DNA of 64,000 nucleotides, taken from contig NC_040017.1 in assembly GCF_000972845.2 (NCBI RefSeq), positions 28,551,733-28,615,732 of the forward strand. The letters are read 5' to 3'. Position numbers and translations under genes: made by a program. The notes below the pieces were generated by a model. The model was not told where the DNA came from, did not search any database, and was given only the letters and a program-made list of their open reading frames with translations. Below, in pieces: positions 1 through 12,506 of the stretch (positions are counted from its first letter, which is position 1; each line of letters begins with the position of its first letter). Origin of the DNA: Larimichthys crocea. Taxonomy: Eukaryota > Chordata > Actinopteri > Sciaenidae.

Positions 1-459
1 ACTTTCGCTCCTCGGTTGCAGCCGGTGTTCCTTGAAGTGGTTTATTTGTTTTAAAGTTGGGTGAGCTCAGTGAAAGTGAGGCTTGTTGTCTCAGGTGCAT
101 CGTGTAGTTGCATGACTCAGGTATGAAGCTGGCATCGACTCTGCATCAGGGCAGCCTGCCAGGACAAACGGGGAACAGGTAGTTTTTCCAGAGCGTTGGA
201 GATGATTAACTAGAAACGTTACCGGACAGTACGGCCGTGTGTGAGCGTTCATTACAGGAAACATTTGTACCAAAGAGTTTACATGAAGGATGTACGGTAA
301 TAAGAATAAAGCCCGCCTGCAGGTGCTTTCTTTTGTGTACCTGCGTGTACCTGCTCGCAGAGCTACTTTGTAGAATATGTGCAGAGCCCGGAGGCGTTTT
401 GTTGGGAGGGAGCTGCCAAGCAAACAGAGTTAAAGTCTGTTGGAGGCACGAGTGACGAG
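1..459. other. Intergenic, no gene recognised
   Basis: I see no spliced coding pattern, RNA gene or clear repeat here. The short open frames have no family resemblance. The stretch could be untranslated sequence of a gene outside the window. Confidence 0.4.
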
Positions 460-850
460 AACATGAAGCGTGAGAGGTGCAGCGTCAGCAGTATTGTAGA
501 TGCTGTACCGGACTGTTGTGGTTCAGTTGGAGCTAAGCAAAGCTCTCAACTGTCCAGTCCATCTATGTTCCAACCCTCACCTGCTGTCAGGAGCTTTGGG
601 TAGTCCACTGGGTGTCTGGGCTCAGCTTTAGAGGAGCTCAGACATCCGGAGGGAGCTCGGAATCGAGCTGAAGATCCTTCAAATCGAAAGAAGCCGGTGG
701 CGGTGGTTCAACAATTGATTAGGATCCTCCTGTGTGCCTTCCTTTGGAGGTGTTTCGGGCATGTCTAACCGGCAGGAGATCCCGGTGCAGCCCCAGAACC
801 CGCTGGAGGGACTGGCCCATCTAGACTGGGAACGCCTGGAGAAGACAAGG
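460..850 (+). mobile_element. RTE-like LINE fragment, 3' end of reverse transcriptase ORF
   Basis: The sequence follows, with many frameshifts, the last part of an abundant teleost non-LTR retrotransposon ORF. It runs from the segment reading like 'EAEFDCTVPTLTCCQELWV' through a degenerate GEVFRAC-like block (about 745-770) to the ALAHLDWERLE-like end near 840. It has internal deletions and stops and cannot be active. A second fragment of the same family lies at 2520-2880 on the other strand. The clade is from memory of the family and is uncertain. Confidence 0.6.
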
Positions 851-2519
851 ATCCATGAGGAAACGTGATAACAAACCAATAAAGGCTAGAGCTTAGATAA
901 GTCAATAAATAAAGTCCATAAAAATGTGATTTAAAAGAAGTCACTGAACGCGAGCCTTATCTCCTCAGGCAGGTCAGTCGACTTTGGAACAGGAGGAGCC
1001 TCCACCTGAGGACATGTGGCTCATAAGAGGGTCAACATCTCACCTGGAGCCAGGCCCAGACGAGTTTTAAAGGTGATCGAGCCAATCGCACTTCATTCTA
1101 GGTCGACACATCGATTTATTGACATGAACACAATCGGATGAAATCTTAATTATCATAGGATAAAGATGAACCTCGGTCCTGGGTGTAATCAGCTGATTAG
1201 GAGAAGCTGTTGCACCGAAAAACACAGCTGTAATAAAAACATAACATGTCACTTACATCATAAAAAAGCATCTTCACGATCAACCAATAGGACAGGAGAA
1301 CGTTGTGCGGAGCTTGATGACCAAAGCGATCCATGTCCAGATTGTTAGTTCAATAAATTCCTAATTTATTTGTCAGTTGTAAACAGGCTTCACCGAGCTG
1401 GACACAAACTCGGACACAGACACAGATCTCCTTAGTAAACTGAGAGTTTATTTGTTGTGTTCATTCCACGTTAACGACCATGACGAAATCCTTACGGGAA
1501 ATTTCAGAGAATTATGACCTGAAGCTGCAGGACGCACCCACAGAAAAAACAAGTTAGAGTTTGATCTAATCATTGTCATTAACTTAACGAGGAGCTGGTT
1601 TTCCTCCTCAGTCTGTTTCCAGGTAAAGTACAGCAGGTGCCACAGTCAGCACTGATCACCAAAGCAACTTCAGAACTTTGTTCAAACTGGATCAGATTTT
1701 ATTCACGATATTTTTGACTCTTCGACTCTCTGTGATTTACAGTTTATCTCAGTAGATCAGAGAAATGAGCTCAGTGTTTCATTGGATGACGGAAGTGTTT
1801 GGAGTTTACCAAACTTTCAGTCGCCTACTACACAGATTCCACTTCAGCAGCTCACTTCCAATGTAGCAACCCAAGATGACTCTTACATTTGACTTCTGGT
1901 GGTATGTACCTGAGGTCTAACAGGGACTTTCACAGAGGTAGACAAAGGAAAAATGTTTGACTGAAGCTGACGTTGGCGTTGAGGAATGTGCGACTCTTTA
2001 CGAGCGTCGTCTCTGACAGCTGATTCCTGTTGTCAGGAGTTTCCCAATGAGCAACCGGCGAGTGACAAAGACTCAGGAAGTGACTGATGCAAACAGTCCG
2101 ATCTAAACAGCTCGCCCCCGCAAACACTCAGCAGTTACCTCATTACAGCGTAGCATGAGTTAAAGGTATACGTCCCATGAATCCACCAGCAGCAAACAGG
2201 AAGCACTCTTGCTAAAGTGAGTGCATCAGATGGGGGGTGATCATGGGCGCTTCCTGTCGGTGGTTTCAGGTTCAGAATGACTCGCTCTGGTATCAGAGGT
2301 GACCTGATGGTGGACTTTCTTTAAACATGCAAACATTTTAATGGTTTAGTCAGCCTACAATGTTGTGCAAAGGTCCTGAGGTCCGATCCATAAAAGATGT
2401 TGTCCTCGTGATGTTACAAACACACCCATGAAGTTCTTTATCTGTTTCTCCTTGTTTTGTAATGTGGCTTTGAGCCAACACAGTGTTAGAGAGAGAACGC
2501 TGTCTGTAAAGTAACTTCC
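851..2519. other. Intergenic, no gene recognised
   Basis: No exon chain or RNA gene is seen. A short dispersed motif ending in CTCTGTGATTTACAG lies near 1728-1743 and recurs at four other places in the window. Confidence 0.4.
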
Positions 2520-2880
2520 TGGATGTTGTGGCTGCAGGTTTAGCAGAAATCCTGCGGTCAGTTGGACCATATAGGCCCTCCAACAGGTACTGGATCTGCC
2601 CCGGGGTCTGCTGCCAGGACGTGATCAGATACCTAGACCACCTCCTCACCTTATCTCTGAGGCCACCCGGCAGAGGAAACTCGTTCTTTCGGTCACTACT
2701 CAAAGCTCATGACCAGAGGTGAGGACTGGAACGTACATCTAGAGCTTTGCCTTCTGGCTCAGATCTGAACCACAACAGTCCAGTACAACGATTACTGCTG
2801 ATGCTACCCAAGTTCGCCGGTCCATGTCACGCTCCATCTTCCCATCACTCTTCAACAAGACCCTGAGATACAGCAACTGA
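2520..2880 (-). mobile_element. RTE-like LINE fragment
   Basis: Read on the minus strand, this matches the 3' reverse-transcriptase region of the same LINE family as 460-850. It starts from the 'MGRWSVTWTGEL'-type segment (about 2870-2820), passes the block that normally reads like TYGHELWVMTERTRS (about 2715-2680) and reaches the RSLRDKVRRWS-like block near 2650. Frameshifts and stops break it. It is a dead 5'-truncated copy. Confidence 0.6.
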
Positions 2881-5126
2881 AGTGCGTTAAGCCAGAAATG
2901 TCGTTCCAACAACAGAACCCTCCATCGTATCTTCTAATTTAAAAATTATTGTAATTCTCTATTATCTCTGCCACTCTTTTGTTTCTTTCTATCTCTGTAT
3001 CTGACCATTACCGGACTGGAAGATGACGCACCCTTGGTCTCAGTTTCAGAATCCTGGCCAGTCGGTTTCCTGTTGTTCTCTAGTTTCATCGCTTCATGAT
3101 GGATATCAGGTCCTTTACTGTGTGTGCACTGCTGCCATGATCACTGAGAAAGTCTGGATGTTATTCACTGAACAACTCTAGTATTTCGGGTAGATCTGCG
3201 ATGACACTAGCAATATGATGATAATTCAGCACAGCAATATTTAAGCCAAAAAAAGGTTGTGGATTTTAACCACTTCTCTGTAGAAAACCACAAAAAGAGG
3301 ATCCATCCAAACCAAAACTGTGACCGTCACGTTTACTGCTACAAACACGGAGCTCGTCTCGTATGACATCATGTTACGACTCTCTGTCATCTTTTGTTGC
3401 TCTTGTCCGTAAAGAGATGTCATAAAAATATTTCCCTTCAGTAGAGACGGATCTGTAAAGACATCAGATTAATCATTCTTTACGCTCGTGCTTGTTTCCT
3501 GTAAGAGCTGATGACTTCAGTAAAACCTCTGCAGAGGTGTCACTCTGGAGTGAAACTTCAGTATTAATGGTTTAGTTAAAGTGTTTACCAGCACACAGCA
3601 CTTTATCAGCCAGACTCAAACTTCAACAGAAACGCTTCAGCCGGACAAAAACAGGAAACCTGAAATGTTCCTGATAACAGAGTAATTCAGCCGATTATTT
3701 CCAAACTGATAAACTGGCAGAAACACATTTCTGTGCTTTAAAGAAAGAGATTATGGAGTTATTAAGGAATGAATGATGCACAGAGGGAGGCTGAATGTGT
3801 CGATGAGTCGACCCTTTTTAACCGTGACTACGACCGTTCCCAAACCAAATGCAGCTGAACCTGAACCGTTGTAGGGTCAACAGGAACGCACTTTAATAAT
3901 AATGAAACCAAAACTACGACTGGACAGAGACAGCCGGAGGGATTTTAGTGATCTTTGCTACAAACCGATAAAGTTCCAGATCAGCTGTCAGTTACAGGAT
4001 CCACGTCTGATTTCTGAACGCCGTCCGTCCATCTGTGGTGATCCGCGTTGTTACGGTTCCACCTGCTGTTAATCTCTTTTCTCCATATCTGGATTTTAAT
4101 ATTTAAATCAGGTTGGCGGAGCATCAAAGAAAGCAATGCAGGATAATGTTGAGGGTAACTTTGCACAAGAACACCGTCATGTAGACCTGTTGATGCTCGA
4201 GGTACGAGGTTTCTCTGTACGCTGCTGCGGCACTTGTGCAACCCACAACCTGATTCAAGGGCGGCTCTTTGCCGAAAAACCTAAAAGGAAGAAACGTCCC
4301 GTAATTTAAAACCTAAATGTTGCAGGTGTGGTCACGTGACAGACGGAGGCGGCTGAAGAGAATGAGAAGCTTGTTAGCGCTTGTGCTAGCCTGGCGTGTC
4401 GCCATAGCCACCGTAGAAGTTTCTCAATCCTGTGGAGCGTTTCATCTTTTTCCTGGAGATACGACATCTGATGACCATGTGAGTCAGACCGCCCCCTGTC
4501 TGTACTTTAATGATGATGACCACCCCCCTTTGTTCCCACCATATCTCTCTCTACACCCACATGAAGATATCAAGTGAACTGGTTTTGTGTTTAGGTTTAA
4601 ATATTGAGTTATTTAAATGCTGCATGAACACGTTAGAACCAGAAATGTTTCTGCTCGGAAGAGTTAACCAGCTTCAGCTTCTTTTAATCTTTGGGTAAAA
4701 CCAGACCGGTCATCAGGGAAATCTGTCCAGGAAATGCAGAATTAAAACCAGGACAGACTGTGAACGCAGAAGTTTCCCCATAACCTTTGACTCAGACAGC
4801 AGATCTCTGTTGTCTGTGATTCATGTGTCCCGTCAGCACCTTGAAATCGACGTCCAGATGATTCTCAGAGCAACTCCAGGAAGAACCGTCTCAAAGACGT
4901 CACAGAGCATCACTGTTTATCTTCTGACAGATTTCTATATTTAACCCAGATTTGAACGACTCTGAAGTTTTAACATGACAAACAAAATGACCAATCACAC
5001 ATTACTCATTTGTATATTTCTAATTGGAAAAAAACAGTTTTCTGTCAAAATATTTCTTTTAGAAGTTGATTCATCTGCTCGAGCTGTTAGTCAGCGTTAC
5101 CAGTAATGTGTCTTTCAAACACAGAC
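2881..5126. other. Intergenic, no gene recognised
   Basis: No convincing exon, RNA gene or repeat was recognised. The open frames around 4000-4580 have no family resemblance and no supporting splice chain. Confidence 0.35.
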
Positions 5127-5172
5127 CGTGGCCGTGATTGGCCCCCGGGCCAGACTTTGGACATCCCTGATC
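5127..5172. mobile_element. hAT-like transposon terminus remnant
   Basis: The stretch contains GATTGGCCCCCGGGCCAG followed by ACTTTGGACATCCCTGA, the usual look of a hAT (Charlie-like) terminal inverted repeat in vertebrates. A near-identical copy is at 63088-63135. No partner terminus or target duplication was found here. Confidence 0.4.
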
Positions 5173-8100
5173 TATAGAGCGGTGTGAACATCCTGACTTT
5201 ATAAACGTGATAAGTCTCATTTTAAAATTATTATTATTTATTCCTCTTGTGTTTAACTCCAGTGGATCAGAAAGTGTGTGTGGAATTAATCTTCTGATGT
5301 TCGGTTCAAGTCGAGACCAAAGTTGTGAAAGACGTGCGAATCACCACAGACGTGCACGTAGAACCTGATCACAGGTCCGTGTCCACTCTGTTAACCGCTT
5401 CATTAACCAGCAGCAGCACTTCCACTGAAGTAACGTGTTCGGTTCTCCTGGTTCTGATGAGCTGCTGCTGTCTGAGGAGGTCCACAGACGTCTGACAGAT
5501 GTCTGACTTATGTAACACTTTTAATGTAGTAACATTAAGTATTTTAATTATTATTTATTATTATTAACTTACTTTAATTAATTTAAGTAAGTTAAGGATC
5601 TGAGTGCTTTTTTAACCACTGGTTATTTATATTATATTTAGAGTATATTATTATTATATAATTATTATTTATTATATATATTATAATGTTTTATTTACTG
5701 CATCAAAGTTCAGATCAGCTGACCACATTAAACGTGTTTATGGGAAATAGAAACAGAAATACTGTTTTGTTTTTGTAAATGTCGATTCTTATCTGAACAT
5801 ATACAGTTTTACGGTGACATCATTAAAATCATAACTTCCTCATACTTCAGCTGCAGTGAGTCATATTGTTTCACTTTCATTACATAACACAACACGGAGA
5901 TAAAAACTGAGGTTTGTCGTTCGCGTTGGTTTGAGAGAATAAAAACACTGACTTCCTTTTTGTTACCATGAATCAGACACAATTCCTGCAAATGGACAGA
6001 TTCACGTATGAAGGCAGATGAATACAGTTCTGTTCCAAAGCTCAGTAAAACAACAAAAAACACAACACCAGATATTACAACATCTCCTTAAAGTGACGCT
6101 GAACGAGTACTTCATTTGATACTTAGTACTGAAGTTTTCTCCACGCTCCATAAAGTTCTTCAGGCGTGTCGACAAACTGCTGCAGTGTGAACAATACCAA
6201 AGTTTTTCTAGATGTGGGTACAAAAATGACTGAGTGCAGTTTAATGTTAAAGTTTGAAGTTTGGAACATGGGTTTGGATATATATATGAACATAAATACA
6301 TTAAAATATCCTTTAACAGAAAACATACATTGTTCTACAAAAACTATAATCAGAGTTTCCTCGTCAGATTTTTCCAAATAATTTATTTTTATCAGCCCTG
6401 AAATTTCATTGGAAGAACAAAACAAAAACAAACTTGAATGACAAGAACTGAACTCGGATGAACCGAAACTCTCACGTCAGTGTTTGTCAGCCCAGAAGAT
6501 GTTTTGATTTACTCACGAAATGAAACCAGGTTTTAGTGATAGATAGTAGATATCGTATCTATATCATCGATTATTATAGATATATATTAGATATATATAT
6601 ATAATAGTATATCTAATAAAAAAAAAAAACAACTATGATATATTTTCCTCTGCCACCATCCACAGGATGGATGTCAGATCTGACAGTAAATCAGATCCTT
6701 CAGCTTGAAGCCGATTAAACAAACAAATCAAGAACCCGTTCTGGGATCAGCAAAACTGGAAACTCCCGAGCATGAGCAGAAGGAAGAGGAAGAGGTGACG
6801 GCGAAGGCCTCGGGGTTTTCAGCCGGGAAAGTAAGACAGATTAGAAATGAGATACCTTTAAATAGATGATTATCTGCTGTGGTTGCATAATATCTGTGTT
6901 AAGACGACTGTGGGGAACAATGTAGCAAAATGAAAGCACAGAGAGAACGTCCAGCAGGAATAAGGCAGGATGTGGATCGGGCCTGAGGCTGCTCAGTGAA
7001 GGTGGACGGAGGTTTGAAACAAACCATGCAGTCATAATACATTATTGTTGTCATGGAAACGCTATAACGAACTAAGTTCATGAAACAAAGGTCACTTTTG
7101 GTTTTAAGCCTCGAAGGATTCAGTGTGTAAACTGAGGAACATTAGTATTCCTAAATCATGATGCATTGCTCTGAAAGTAGATGACCAAACCAATGTTTTT
7201 AGTGTAGCACACCCCTCACCGAGATCTCACCGAGGTTTGAAGGTCGAGCCGTCGCTGACGAACCGCCAAGAAAAGCGGCGAGCTTCGAGCGTGATGCAGC
7301 CTCGTCCAAAAAGACTGAGCGTACATTATGAACAGAATATGTGTGAATATATATGGAAACATGAGGAGGATTCAGGTCATTTTATGCTTTGAAATCAAAC
7401 TTTTTTTGGATTCATGCCGTCTGGATGTCTTCATCATCATAATGTCACACCTCCTCTAACAGTCACTTGTACACAGTAAAGTTATGGTGGCTGAAGAAGA
7501 TCAAAAATAAATTCAAAATGTTTTTAAAGACGGCAACAAATGTTTGAGACAAAACTACAGAAGCAACAATTCAAAGGATTCTTGGTCTTTGATTTTTGTA
7601 ACTTTTCTTTAATGGAAAATTGAAAATTCGACTCGTCATAATAAAACGACGACTGACAGTTAAATAACTTTTACGTTTTCTGAACCAGCTGAACATGAAC
7701 GACCGTTACAGCTGCACCTTATTTTTCTGTTTACTTTAATCTTTTCCTGGCACACACCTCCACCTTCGTACTGACGCCGGCCTCTTTGGGTTTCTTTAGA
7801 AGTACAGGGAGGAAGAAGAGCTTTAACACCAACACATGATCAATGATTTATGAATTTGTTTATTTAATCTATTTATTTTCTTTTTTTTATGTTTTGGTAG
7901 AAATCAGCATCTGCTCCTTTTGGGACGTGTTCACTTTACTTTGTTGTTACTCGCACACGTTCCAAATAAACTGAAACTAACGAACTAAGAGTTCGTGACA
8001 TGTAAACGATTGTAAATGTTCAGCACGAACGACGTGGCCTGATCGATTCATTAACTGATGAATATGTGCAAACAAAAGAAGAAGTATTTATGTATGAATA

Positions 8101-8462
8101 TATTTTTCATCCTCATTATTTCTGAACATTAAAATGTCTTTGAAATGTTCTTGGTATGTTTAATGCTGAGCAGCTGCACATTCACTGTATTAATGATGAA
8201 TCTTCACGTCTGAAGGAACTTCGTTCCATCTTGACACAAATCAGATCCCACAAATCCAAAACGCTGCAGGCGTGATGCAGTGGACGCACGTTCAGCCTGT
8301 AGTTCTGCTAAAGAGACGCGTTCATATCATGAGTTTGATAAATATGATTTTCAGTGAGCGGGAATTCAACTTTCTGGTCATAGTGAAACTAAACCTCCGT
8401 CAGAAGGTCGAGATAAAAACGTTTAGACGAAACTCTCGTAAACCGCTGTAACATAATCAGCA
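5173..8462. other. Intergenic, AT-rich low-complexity sequence
   Basis: No gene was recognised. The stretch holds AT-rich, partly palindromic low-complexity tracts (about 5510-5690 and 6535-6630, the latter TA/TAGATA-rich). The rest looks like unique non-coding DNA. Confidence 0.35.
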
Positions 8463-8506
8463 GGCGTGTGTGTGTTTGTTTATGTGTGTGTGTGTGTGTG
8501 TGTGCA
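8463..8506. repeat. (GT)n microsatellite
   Basis: An imperfect GT dinucleotide tract interrupted by TTTG and TATG. Confidence 0.9.
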
Positions 8507-8756
8507 GGTGACACGGGGAATACCTGTCACTTTATTGTTTCAGTATTGAAAGTGAAGTGCGGTAGCTCTTTATGAGTCATAAACGTCATTGTTGAGACGG
8601 ATCACTCGACTCGATGCAGCTTCCTGTGCAGCTGGAGGTCCATGATCAAACACAGCAGAGCCGGTCACCTCCGGCACCGGGGGAACCCTCGGACCAGGCC
8701 GGGCCAGCTGAGGTCAGCTCACGTCACTCTTCATTCTTCATATCCACCTTTTCTGT

Positions 8757-8840
8757 ACTACAACCCCAAAGAAGTTTGGACGCTGTGTAAAATGTAAATA
8801 AAAACAGAATGCAATGATTTGTAAATCTCAGAAAAACACA
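8757..8840. mobile_element. DNA transposon/MITE end fragment
   Basis: The run ACTACAACCCCAAAGAAG continues into a TTTGGACGCTGTGTAAAATG segment and then an AAATAAAAACAGAATGCAATG segment. This is a very common teleost repeat end that I recognise, though I cannot name its superfamily with confidence. The match stops near 8840, so only a terminal piece is present. Confidence 0.5.
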
Positions 8841-9721
8841 TGAAGGCCTTCTCCTGCATCATTACCTAAACCTGACGGGTTTATCCTCTGGAGAGGATTT
8901 TGAGGTTTCTTGTGGAAACTTTGTCAGGACGGTGAGACCGTCTGAGGACGTCACCGATCTTCAAATGACTCAGGAGACTTTGTCTGAGTTGTGAGCTCAG
9001 ATGTGACAGTCCAGGTTAATAGGTTCACAGTGGAAGAATCACTGTAACATGTCATTCATCCAGTCACCGGTTCCTCTGAGGAATGTTCCCGCTCATTACC
9101 AGCCCGCCTGGACTCAGTGGGACGTTCCTCCTGCTCTGGGTTTCTCCTGTTAGAAGCTGGACTGCAGAGTGTCACCTCTCATTTGTCTCTGGCACAGTTG
9201 TATAACCGCATTGTTCGCATACTTTCACAGAAATAGTTATTAACCAGACAAAGTTTGAGCCTCTTACGCAGACTAACCAGTACAACCAGTCTAACGCTTA
9301 TTATCAATCACCATGGAGCTCTTTGACCTGAATATGAACATGAAGTTCAAACATGTTACAAAATCACAGCTTCATTCAAACTGGATCAGGTTTTAGTCAC
9401 AATGTATTTTCCCTCTGATGTCCTCCACCTGCTCAGCCCTGCTCTCTGTGATTTACACTGTACGACGGCTCAGTTTCCAGAGCCACGCTCGATCTTCCTC
9501 ACTGGACCATCTTCAGTCCTGATGAAGAAGAAGAACCAGGATCAGACTGATGGAGGAATCATGCTGAAGATTCTCCTCCATCAGTCCTGATGGAGCTGCT
9601 GAAGAACATCTCTGTCCTTCTTTGTTTGTCTCATCATGTAGAAGGAAAACCACGTCTCCATGTCCTTTTGGACCACATGGTCCACTGCTCCCTGCTCCTC
9701 ATGTCCTCCTACGTCTTCACT
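8841..9721. other. Intergenic, no gene recognised
   Basis: No gene was seen. A variant of the dispersed CTCTGTGATTTACA motif occurs near 9448. Confidence 0.35.
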
Positions 9722-9960
9722 GGTCCAGTGGTTTAACATCTTGCCTGTGAGTCCCTTTTAGATCCAGAAGTTGTGGGTTTGAACCCCGCTAAGAGCGGCT
9801 TGTTGAAATGTGTGGAGGTGCAACGAGGGGACTGGGGACAAGCAAGAACTTGAGACTTGTAATGCCAGGAGCCAAACCCAGCAAGGAAACCACCTCCAGG
9901 TTCTTTGGTGGACTGTGTCCCAGAAAACAGCCTCCATCTGGGCAGCGAGATCCAAGTTTC
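9722..9960 (+). mobile_element. Probable tRNA-derived SINE
   Basis: The head has an A-box-like TGGTTTAACATC (about 9729) and a good B-box GTGGGTTTGAACCCC (about 9774-9788) at tRNA-like spacing. A non-tRNA body follows. No cloverleaf with a paired acceptor stem can be drawn, so this is a SINE and not a tRNA gene. The 3' limit is a guess. Confidence 0.45.
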
Positions 9961-11552
9961 CTGATGGACATTAGCAGCACGAGGCTGAAACAGAACTCTG
10001 CTTCCTGTTCCATGTTCATAAAACACTAACTGTTCTTTTGTGTATTTGGTTTCAGACTCATCAGTCGACATGATAAGAGGTGAAACCGGAGCGGGACTGT
10101 TTCCTCCATGTGATCTTGTCGACACGTGTCTCAGTGTTTGATCTGTTGACTTTTCACCCGCCCACGTCTCACCTGTCACCTGCCTACGCATACCGAACAT
10201 GGCTGCACTTTCATTTCCACGGCTGGAAAACAAACAAACAGCTGACTGATAGAAAAGGCGGAGCGGTGTGAGTTCTAAGAAACGGAGACAGAAAGCAGGT
10301 GGAGGTCTGACCTGTGGCCTCCGTCATGAATCAGACTTGCAGTCAGTTTTGATTTGATTACTTCATTGTAGAGATGATTTTTTTCTCTAATCAAAGTCCA
10401 GACTTGACATCAGAGACGTTCCATGTTGTCATGTTGCAGTTTGAATGAACGTGCAACCAAACCAACGTGGTACACGGAAAGTTTACCACCTGATTCTGGA
10501 GTCTGACCTTCTGCACTTTGTTTGGGGCGTGAAGGTAAAGCAGGACCTGATATGTTTGTGCCTCAGTCAGTCAGTGAGGTCAGTTACCTGTCAGCGTGTT
10601 CATACCTTCATGTCATGAACATGAATTAGTCCAGAACCACAAGAAGGAAACCAGAGATCTTTATTTTCATGGTCCAGTCCAGATGAACCAAACGGATGTT
10701 TTGTTTGACCTCATGTTGTTCGGCTGCAGGTTGATGAGCTTCAGTCTGAGCAGCTGAATGAAACAGGCAGATAAATTCTTCATTCTTTACTCAGACGAGC
10801 AGAGCTGCACACTGTTTGACCGGCTGCCAAGTCGACACTGAGCCGCTGACAGTTTGGACTTTGACCCAGTTTCATTTTAGTCCAGAAGCTGAAGAACTTC
10901 TTTTCTTGTGATTTAGCGCCCCCCAGTGTCAGGGTGTAAAATAAATATGTTCAGCTGTACTCGAGTATCTTCTGTGGACACAAACTCAGGAAACCGGACG
11001 CAAGAGTTTGAGTCGGGGACCCGGGACATGGTGCACGTCTCAGCTTCCTCCGTCAACATCCTCTTCGCTCTCTTCTCCTCTGCCATGATGTCTATAGAGG
11101 CTGCTGGGCCCGGTTACACTGCCTGCTCGCCCAGCTCCTGTTCTGGCACGACACCAGTTACTGCCCTGTGCTGGCATTCCCAACTCTCTGCAGGCCTGGA
11201 AACTCCTGTGCTCGTTCAAGGCCTGGAAACACTAGCACGTATAGTTGAGGTAGATGGATGGAGCACACTCATCCTAACTCCACCCTTCACTGGATCCCAG
11301 TCCAGCACCAGCTGCAGACCATAGACCAGAATCCAGTTCTAACTTGTATCTTGTATGAACAGTCAATAATACAACAAAACAAAACTGTAATCACATGAAC
11401 TGATGAATGATGAACAGATGTATTAACTGTCTATACACGAGCAGACAAAGCTCACTCCTCTGTTTATATACTGCTGGGAGGAGGTGAGTCCTGATGGAAC
11501 TCTATCTATAATCTATAATCAATCTAAAGCCTAAAACCAAACTCAATGCGAC
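9961..11552. other. Intergenic, no gene recognised
   Basis: An open frame at 10926-11324 (132 codons) has no family resemblance, signal peptide or splice partner. I see no other structure. Confidence 0.35.
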
Positions 11553-11790
11553 TCATGTCCTCGTGTCCTCATGTCTTCGTGTCCTCGTGTTCTCATGTCC
11601 TCGTGTCCTCATGTCTTCGTGTCTTCGTGTCCTCATGTCCTCGTGTCTTCGTGTTCTCATGTCCTCATGTCTTCGTGTCCTCGTGTCCTCATGTCCTCGT
11701 GTCTTCGTGTTCTCATGTCCTCGTGTCTTCATGTCCTCATGTCTTCGTGTTCTCGTGTCCTCGTGTCCTCATGTCCTCATGTCGTCCATG
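11553..11790. repeat. 8-bp tandem repeat (TGTCYTCR)n
   Basis: About 29 copies of an octamer of consensus TGTCYTCR. Because 8 is not a multiple of 3, all three forward frames stay open and encode cysteine/serine/valine-rich repeat peptides. These are artefacts of the repeat. Confidence 0.9.
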
Positions 11791-12010
11791 TGTTCACAGT
11801 GTGTGTATCAGCACTTCTTCTGAGGACGTTGGTGTATTTGTGTGGAAATGGCTCCCTCTTGTGACCATGAACAGAGTCACAGCTCCACTGAGTCAACACA
11901 CCTGCACACACCTGCACACACCTGTGTGACTCCAACCAGCTCAGGTACGTCAGCCTGAAACAAACAGCAGATTCTAAAGAGACATGTGGCTGGTCCCATT
12001 GAGACGTGTC

Positions 12011-12102
12011 ACAGAAATATATTTAATATTTTCAGATCTCACTCGTCGACTCGAGGACAGAAATATATTTAATATTTTCAGATCTCACTCGTCGACTCGA
12101 GG
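12011..12102. repeat. Perfect 46-bp tandem duplication
   Basis: Two identical 46-bp copies (12011-12056 and 12057-12102) start with ACAGAAATATATTTAATATT and end with a GTCGACTCGAGG-type sequence. They lie 0.4 kb upstream of the chp2 start codon. Identity implies a very recent duplication. Confidence 0.95.
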
Positions 12103-12506
12103 ATGTTTATCGCCCAGAGCAGAGATGGTGACTAACGAAGACGTTTCTGTTTAAATGAAGTTTGTTTTTCACGGTCAGCTCATTAAGCATAATTCAGAGG
12201 GATTTTTCAAGTGTAAGAATATTTAATAACTTCACAGTTTATGAGTTTATTCATTAAAATCTATTATGTAGATGACACCATCATCTTCATTTATATTCAA
12301 ATATCCAGTTTTTTCATGAGCTCCAGCAGCTTCATGCTGTCTTTAAAATATCACACCCTTGCAGCTCATTGGTCAGTGCGTGCCTGTCAGGTGAGTTGTG
12401 ATTGGGTGAATGACATGTCCGTCATCTCTGTGGAGGAGTTACAGTCAGCCTGATCAAGCAGAACCAACAGAGTGTGTCAGAGGTCAGGTTGTGTTTCAGC
12501 AGCAGG

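Noticed and set aside
9733..10233. 166-codon minus-strand ORF
   Set aside because: It overlaps the tRNA-derived SINE in antisense and has no family resemblance.
12241..12330. Possible reverse-transcriptase box YVDDTIIF in an open frame upstream of chp2
   Set aside because: No other LINE motif surrounds it and the context is unique AT-rich DNA. The resemblance is too short.
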